NCBI GenBank assembly: GCA_964245075.1
Contig: CAXTLC010000009.1
Coordinates: 9,447 to 73,446, forward strand
Length of the DNA stretch: 64,000 nt
Reading direction: 5' to 3'
Source: LMUY01 sp964245075
GTDB taxonomy: Bacteria > Pseudomonadota > Alphaproteobacteria > Acetobacterales > Acetobacteraceae
Shown here: positions 59,682 to 64,000 of the stretch, piece after piece
Layout: each line of letters opens with the position of its first letter
How positions within the stretch are numbered: the stretch's first letter is position 1
The notes under the pieces: generated by a model
The model's input: the letters and a program-made list of their open reading frames with translations, nothing else
What the model was told of the DNA's origin: nothing
Databases searched by the model: none
Made by a program: the position numbers and the translations under genes

Positions 59682-61205
59682 ATGCATGCAAGCGGGATGA
59701 CGGCACAGGCCGACGACAACCTCTTCTCCATCCTCACGCAGGGGCTTGCCGCCCGCGCAGACCAGGCCTTCCTGCTGCTGCCCGACGAGCGATCCGTCAC
59801 GTTCGGCCGTCTGCTGGCGGATGCGGCCCGGGTCACCACGTGGCTGGAGCGGTGTGGAGTGCGGGCAGGCGACCGCGTCGTCGTCCAGCTCGACAAGTCG
59901 CCGGCCGCGGTGGTGCTATACCTTGGCTGCGTTCGCAGCGGCGCCGTCTTCATACCGCTGAACACCGCCTACATGCCGCACGAAGTCGAGTACTTCCTTG
60001 CCGACGCGGATCCGGCCCTGGTCGTCGCCGGCCATGCGACATCGGCGGCCTCGGTCGCGTTCGGCGGGCGGCGCGAGGTCATGGGGGGCGGTCTCGACGA
60101 GGCGCCCTGGCTGGGCTGCATGCCGGCGCAGGCGGTGGCCCCCGTCGGCCCGCACGATCCGGCCGCGATCCTCTACACGTCGGGAACGACGGGCCGCTCC
60201 AAGGGCGCCGTGCTGACGCATCGGAACCTGTCTTCGAACATGCTCGTGCTGCACGAGGCCTGGCGCTGGCAGGAAGGCGACGTGCTCCTCCACACGCTGC
60301 CGATCTATCACGCGCACGGTCTGTTCGTCGCGCTGCACGGCGCGCTGTTCAATGGGTCATCGGTGATCTTCCACGAGAAATTCGACGTCGCCGCCGTCAT
60401 CCGAGACCTGCCGTCCGCGACGGTGTTCATGGGCGTGCCGACCTTCTACACGCGCTTGCTGGAGGATGCGCGGTTCGACAGGTCGGCCTGCCGCTCGATC
60501 AGGGTGTTCATCAGCGGCTCGGCACCCCTGCTCGACAGCACCTTCGCGGCGTTCCGCGACCGGACCGGGCACGAGATCCTCGAGCGCTACGGCATGACCG
60601 AGGCGATCATGGTCACTTCCAATCCGTACGACGGCTCGCGCCGCCCGGGCACGGTCGGTTTCGCCCTTCCGGGCGTCGATGTCCGCATCGTGGCCGAGGG
60701 CGGGGGAGAAGCCCTGCCGAACGAGCCGGGGCTGTTGCAGCTGAAGGGTCCAAACCTGTTCTCCGGATACTGGCGCAACCCGGAGAAGACCGCGGAGGAG
60801 CATACACCGGACGGCTACTTCATCAGCGGCGACGTCGCCCGGCGCGATGTGGACGGCTTCATCAGCATCGTCGGACGGAACAAGGACCTGATCATCTCCG
60901 GCGCCTTCAACGTTTATCCCAAGGAGGTCGAACTCGTCATCGACGCGCTCCCCGGGGTTGCGGAAACGGCGGTGATCGGCGTGCCGCATCCGGATTTCGG
61001 CGAGGGCGTGGTTGCGGTCGTGGTCAGGAAGCCCGGCGCGGTCGTCGACCTGGCGGAGATCCGCGCGGCGACATCCCGCCAGTTGGCGGCCTTCAAGCGT
61101 CCCAAGACGGTGATCGTCGTTGACGAGCTGCCTCGAAACGCCATGGGCAAGGTGCAGAAGGCGCTGCTGCGGACCGAGTACCGCCACCTTTTCGTCCCGT
61201 CCTGA
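59682..61205 (+). CDS. AMP-dependent acyl-CoA synthetase, malonyl-CoA synthetase (MatB)-like
   Basis: The 507-residue ANL enzyme has AILYTSGTTGRSKGAVLTHRNL (ATP loop) near 165, ERYGMTEAIMVTSNPY near 305, DGYFISGDVARRDVDGF near 380 and the C-terminal lysine in LPRNAMGKVQKALL. The A5 motif and the following NPYDGSRRPGTVGF resemble MatB, which loads malonate or methylmalonate onto CoA; the specificity is inferred from pattern only. ATG 59682 is used; ATG 59686 is out of frame and 59697 is possible. It follows the Dabb gene by 11 bases. Confidence 0.85.
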   Translation: MHASGMTAQADDNLFSILTQGLAARADQAFLLLPDERSVTFGRLLADAARVTTWLERCGVRAGDRVVVQLDKSPAAVVLYLGCVRSGAVFIPLNTAYMPHEVEYFLADADPALVVAGHATSAASVAFGGRREVMGGGLDEAPWLGCMPAQAVAPVGPHDPAAILYTSGTTGRSKGAVLTHRNLSSNMLVLHEAWRWQEGDVLLHTLPIYHAHGLFVALHGALFNGSSVIFHEKFDVAAVIRDLPSATVFMGVPTFYTRLLEDARFDRSACRSIRVFISGSAPLLDSTFAAFRDRTGHEILERYGMTEAIMVTSNPYDGSRRPGTVGFALPGVDVRIVAEGGGEALPNEPGLLQLKGPNLFSGYWRNPEKTAEEHTPDGYFISGDVARRDVDGFISIVGRNKDLIISGAFNVYPKEVELVIDALPGVAETAVIGVPHPDFGEGVVAVVVRKPGAVVDLAEIRAATSRQLAAFKRPKTVIVVDELPRNAMGKVQKALLRTEYRHLFVPS

Positions 61206-61229
61206 CCTGAAGCACCGAAAGGCGTGACC

Positions 61230-62162
61230 ATGGCGATCCATCTACCAGCCCCGGTGTACAAACCGGCGTTCAACGTCACCCGGGCCAGTCACGTCGTCCA
61301 TCGCGTGCGTGACCTGGCAGCCTCCCGGGTTTTCTACGTCGATCTAGTCGGCCTCGTCGTCAGCGACGAGGACGCAGGCACCGTTTGGCTTCGCGGGCTG
61401 GAAGAAGGCTGTCATCACAGCCTGGTCCTGAAGGCCGGCGACCCGCTCAGCGAGCGGGTCGGCTTCCGCGTGCTGACCGAAGAGGACCTGGAGTTAGCGC
61501 AGGCCTACTTCGCCAAGGCGGGTTTCCCCACCGACTGGGTGGAGGTCGCCCACCAGGGACGGACGCTGCACACTGTCGATCCGGCCGGCACGCCGCTCGA
61601 GTTCTGTGCCGTCATGCAGACCAAGCCGCGCCTGTTCCACCATTTGGAGGTTTACAAGGGCGCTTGCGCCCAAAGGCTGGACCACGTCCAGGTGGTCACG
61701 CCGGAGGTGCAGTCCTGCCTCGATTTCTATGGTTCGATTGGCTTCCGGCTTTCCGAGTATGTCGTCGACGACGCGGAAAGTCCCCTGATGGTGTTCTTGC
61801 AGCGCAAGGGCAACCCGCACGACGTGGTGTTCGCCAAGGGGCCGGGTCCCCGCCTGCATCATGTGGCTTACACCGTGCCGGAAACGCAGAACCTCATGAC
61901 GGCGGCGGACCTGTTCGTCCGGGCCGGCTTCGGCGATCAGGTGGAGTTTGGTCCAGCCCGCCATTTCAGCCCCGGGTTGGCCCGGTTCCTCTACCTGCGC
62001 GATCCGGACGGCCATCGCGTCGAGCTGTTCCCGAGCCATTACCAGACCATCGACATCGAGGACGAGCCGTTGCGCTGGCAGGCGCCGGAGTTCCAGATCG
62101 GTGGCTGGCAGACTCCGCCGCAGCGGTGGTTCGACGAGGCCAGCGCGTTCGGCGCACGCTGA
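61230..62162 (+). CDS. Extradiol ring-cleavage dioxygenase (VOC superfamily, type I)
   Basis: The 310-residue protein has two glyoxalase-like modules. The metal ligands expected in type I extradiol enzymes appear as His in RLDHVQV (near 147), His in RLHHVAYTVP (near 210) and Glu in HRVELFPSHY (near 262). The preceding SHVVHRVRDLAASRVFYVDLVGLVVSDED belongs to the first module. It would cleave the ring next to a catechol pair. ATG 61230 has AAAGG seven bases upstream. It follows the synthetase by 24 bases. Confidence 0.9.
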   Translation: MAIHLPAPVYKPAFNVTRASHVVHRVRDLAASRVFYVDLVGLVVSDEDAGTVWLRGLEEGCHHSLVLKAGDPLSERVGFRVLTEEDLELAQAYFAKAGFPTDWVEVAHQGRTLHTVDPAGTPLEFCAVMQTKPRLFHHLEVYKGACAQRLDHVQVVTPEVQSCLDFYGSIGFRLSEYVVDDAESPLMVFLQRKGNPHDVVFAKGPGPRLHHVAYTVPETQNLMTAADLFVRAGFGDQVEFGPARHFSPGLARFLYLRDPDGHRVELFPSHYQTIDIEDEPLRWQAPEFQIGGWQTPPQRWFDEASAFGAR

Positions 62163-62191
62163 GTGACAATTCAGATCAATGGAGACCCGCC

Positions 62192-63001
62192 TTGAGGATC
62201 ATCAGCTTCCTGCATGATGGACAGCCGCGGCACGGCATCGTTGACGGTGAGGTCGTCAAGACCTTCTCCGGCGTCGAGACGTTGCAGACCGTTGTAACAA
62301 AGCAGCCGACTGGTCCCACGGTCCCGATGGCCGGACTGCACCTGCTTCCCACCATCCCGAAGCCAGGGAAGATCATCTGCATCGGGTTGAACTACCGGGA
62401 TCATGCGAAGGAAGGGGGCAACCCAATTCCGGACTACCCGGCGGTGTTCATGCGCACGACGACGTCCCTGGTCGCCCATGGCCAGCCCATCCTACGGCCG
62501 CCGGTGTCGGACAAGCTCGATTTCGAGGCGGAGCTCGCCGTGGTGATCGGGCGGTCCGCGACACGCGTGTCGGCCGGCGGCGCGCTGGACCACGTGGCAG
62601 GCTATGCCTGCTTCAACGACGGTTCAGTGCGCGACTACCAACGCAAGTCGACCCAGTGGACCATGGGCAAGAACTTCGACCAAACGGGCGGTTTCGGTCC
62701 GGACCTGGTCACCCCTGACGAACTGCCCGATGGCGCACGCGGGCTGAGCGTCACGTCGCGGGTGAACGGCGTCGTCATGCAGGACGGCAACACGTCCGAG
62801 ATGATCTTCGACGTCGCCACGCTGATCGAGATCCTGTCCGAGGTCATGACCCTCGAGCCCGGTGACGTCATCGCCACCGGAACGCCGGCCGGCGTCGGCT
62901 ATGCCAGGACGCCGCCGCTGTTCCTCAAGCCCGGCGACACCTGCGACGTCACCATTGGCAGCATCGGGACGCTGTCGAACCCGATCAGGGACGCCGGCTA
63001 A
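62192..63001 (+). CDS. Fumarylacetoacetate hydrolase (FAH) family protein
   Basis: The 269-residue protein has IICIGLNYRDHAKEGGNP, KLDFEAELAVVIGR (metal-binding Glu pair), GYACFNDGSVRDYQRKSTQWTMGKNFDQTGGFGP and VIATGTPAGVGYARTPP. FAH-family enzymes hydrolyse C-C bonds of acylpyruvates or isomerise/decarboxylate ring-cleavage products. TTG 62192 is the start, since GGAG is seven bases upstream and no ATG fits. It is separate from the true fumarylacetoacetase at 7088. It is expected to act on the extradiol product. Confidence 0.92.
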   Translation: MRIISFLHDGQPRHGIVDGEVVKTFSGVETLQTVVTKQPTGPTVPMAGLHLLPTIPKPGKIICIGLNYRDHAKEGGNPIPDYPAVFMRTTTSLVAHGQPILRPPVSDKLDFEAELAVVIGRSATRVSAGGALDHVAGYACFNDGSVRDYQRKSTQWTMGKNFDQTGGFGPDLVTPDELPDGARGLSVTSRVNGVVMQDGNTSEMIFDVATLIEILSEVMTLEPGDVIATGTPAGVGYARTPPLFLKPGDTCDVTIGSIGTLSNPIRDAG

Positions 63002-63137
63002 TCGAACCTGACGGCGATGTCCGGCGCCGGGTCAGCCGGGGTTGCGCCGAGCGGGCTTCCCGGCTTGACGACAGGCGCCGCTCCGGACGGACGCCCATTC
63101 CGGCGCTAAGCACCCCGGACCGATTGAGGTGAAAGAC

Positions 63138-64000
63138 ATGGGCGATTCACGAGAAGACTGGGAGGCTCTCGCTGCGCGGGAACTGAAGGCAGCTCCCGAC
63201 ACCGTCGTCTGGAACACGCCCGAGGGGATCGCCGTCAAGCCCCTCTACACAGAAGCCGATCTCGGGCACGCAGCCCATGTCGGCTCGCTCCCCGGCCTCA
63301 GTCCCTTCGTCCGCGGCCCGCGTGCGACCATGTATGCCGGACGGCCCTGGACTATCCGGCAATATGCCGGGTTCTCGACCGCGGAAGCGTCGAACGCATT
63401 CTATCGCAAGGCGCTGGCGGCCGGGCAGCAGGGCGTCTCCGTGGCGTTCGATCTTGCCACCCACCGGGGCTATGACTCCGACCACCCCCGTGTCGCAGGC
63501 GACGTCGGCAAAGCCGGCGTGGCGATCGACAGCGTCGAAGACATGAAAACGCTGTTCGACGGGATTCCGCTCGGCGAGATCTCGGTGTCGATGACCATGA
63601 ACGGCGCGGTGGTCCCGATCCTGGCGAACTTCATCGTTGCCGGCGAGGAGCAGGGCGTCCCGCGGGCTGCGCTGTCCGGCACGATACAGAACGACATCCT
63701 CAAGGAGTTCATGGTCCGGAACACCTACATCTATCCGCCGGAACCCTCGATGCGGATCGTCTCGGACATCATCGCCTATACCGCCCGCGAGATGCCGCGC
63801 TTCAACTCGATCTCCATCTCCGGCTATCACATGCAGGAAGCCGGCGCGACGCTGGTGCAGGAGCTCGCCTTCACGCTTGCCGACGGGCGTGAGTACGTTC
63901 GGGCGGCGATCGCGAACGGCCTTGATGTCGACGAGTTTGCAGGCCGGCTCTCGTTCTTCTTCGCGATCGGCATGAACTTCTTCATGGAGGCGGCCAAGCT
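63138..64000 (+). CDS. Methylmalonyl-CoA mutase, large subunit (cut by window end)
   Basis: The frame opens at ATG 63138, with GGTGA seven bases before it, and stays open to the window end (287 codons). It has the substrate barrel of the mutase: RGPRATMYAGRPWTIRQYAGFSTAEASNAFY near residue 68, SVAFDLATHRGYDSDHPRVAGDVGKAGVAI near 110 and NSISISGYHMQEAGAT near 232. The cobalamin-binding part would follow outside the window. It converts methylmalonyl-CoA to succinyl-CoA. It is 136 bases after the FAH gene on the same strand, so it may belong to the same operon. Confidence 0.95.
   Translation, partial: MGDSREDWEALAARELKAAPDTVVWNTPEGIAVKPLYTEADLGHAAHVGSLPGLSPFVRGPRATMYAGRPWTIRQYAGFSTAEASNAFYRKALAAGQQGVSVAFDLATHRGYDSDHPRVAGDVGKAGVAIDSVEDMKTLFDGIPLGEISVSMTMNGAVVPILANFIVAGEEQGVPRAALSGTIQNDILKEFMVRNTYIYPPEPSMRIVSDIIAYTAREMPRFNSISISGYHMQEAGATLVQELAFTLADGREYVRAAIANGLDVDEFAGRLSFFFAIGMNFFMEAAK

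Noticed and set aside
1..64000. CRISPR array, prophage or complete insertion sequence
   Set aside because: No regular spaced repeats, integrase, phage structural gene or complete transposase was found. Only one transposase scrap near 55.5 kb is present.

Overview
This is high-GC (roughly 70%) bacterial chromosome with tightly packed genes, many 1- and 4-base start/stop overlaps and frequent GTG or TTG starts. The order mutS-glnD, the set flgI/flgJ/flgN divergent from fliX-dksA, a cysteine-poor DksA, RatA next to lipA and a Wza/GumC exopolysaccharide locus all point to an alphaproteobacterium. Rhodospirillales/Acetobacteraceae is my best guess; it is an inference from gene content, not a database match.

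Layout. 0-4.4 kb: the end of mutS, then glnD and two small proteins. 4.4-6.1 kb: a proline-rich peptide and an RTX-like beta-roll protein with its own terminator, followed by nearly 1 kb of AT-richer, mostly gene-free DNA. 7-9.5 kb: fumarylacetoacetase, an SDR dehydrogenase and a cupin. 9.7-12.7 kb: a hypothetical protein, a class I amidotransferase and a sorbosone-dehydrogenase-like beta-propeller. 12.8-20.1 kb: a compact block with a flavin disulfide reductase, an epimerase, a TIGR04283-like glycosyltransferase, a DUF2064 protein, a sterol-desaturase-family hydroxylase, a sodium:solute symporter and a radical SAM protein. 20.1-21.7 kb: a decayed patch with a HAD gene lacking any usable start, LuxR and MFS fragments and a 19-bp direct repeat. 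21.7-26.7 kb: gamma-carbonic anhydrase, a renalase-like flavoprotein, lipA, ratA, threonine aldolase and small proteins.

26.7-46.8 kb is a surface-polysaccharide region: a carrier-thioesterase didomain, a PAP2 protein, two Wzz/GumC-type proteins, a BY-kinase-like protein without the Walker A lysine, Wza, Wzx, a Wzy/ligase-like protein, several glycosyltransferases, a WecG/TagA enzyme, an epimerase and a Gfo/Idh oxidoreductase. A sulfur block (cysI, ssuD, ssuA and a 55-residue membrane peptide) is embedded in it at 38.9-42.9 kb.

47-49.2 kb: methylcitrate/citrate synthase and an H1-like basic protein. 49.2-52 kb: otnC, otnK and a glycosyltransferase in one operon. 52-55 kb: flagellar flgN-flgJ-flgI read from a clear sigma-54 promoter, with fliX and dksA on the other strand. 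55-55.8 kb: a DUF29-like gene ending against an IS transposase scrap.

55.8-64 kb is a probable aromatic catabolic island: a divergent AAHS-type transporter preceded by a 56-residue ORF, then a sigma-70 promoter with a palindrome in its spacer driving a phenol-hydroxylase-like monooxygenase, a Dabb protein, a MatB-like acyl-CoA synthetase, an extradiol dioxygenase, an FAH-family hydrolase and methylmalonyl-CoA mutase (cut by the window end). The enzymes suggest ring hydroxylation, meta cleavage, C-C hydrolysis and channelling of a (methyl)malonate-like fragment to succinyl-CoA. No single new defence or mobile system stands out. The best leads are the carrier-thioesterase/dead-kinase polysaccharide locus, the catabolic island with its operator, and the radical SAM block.
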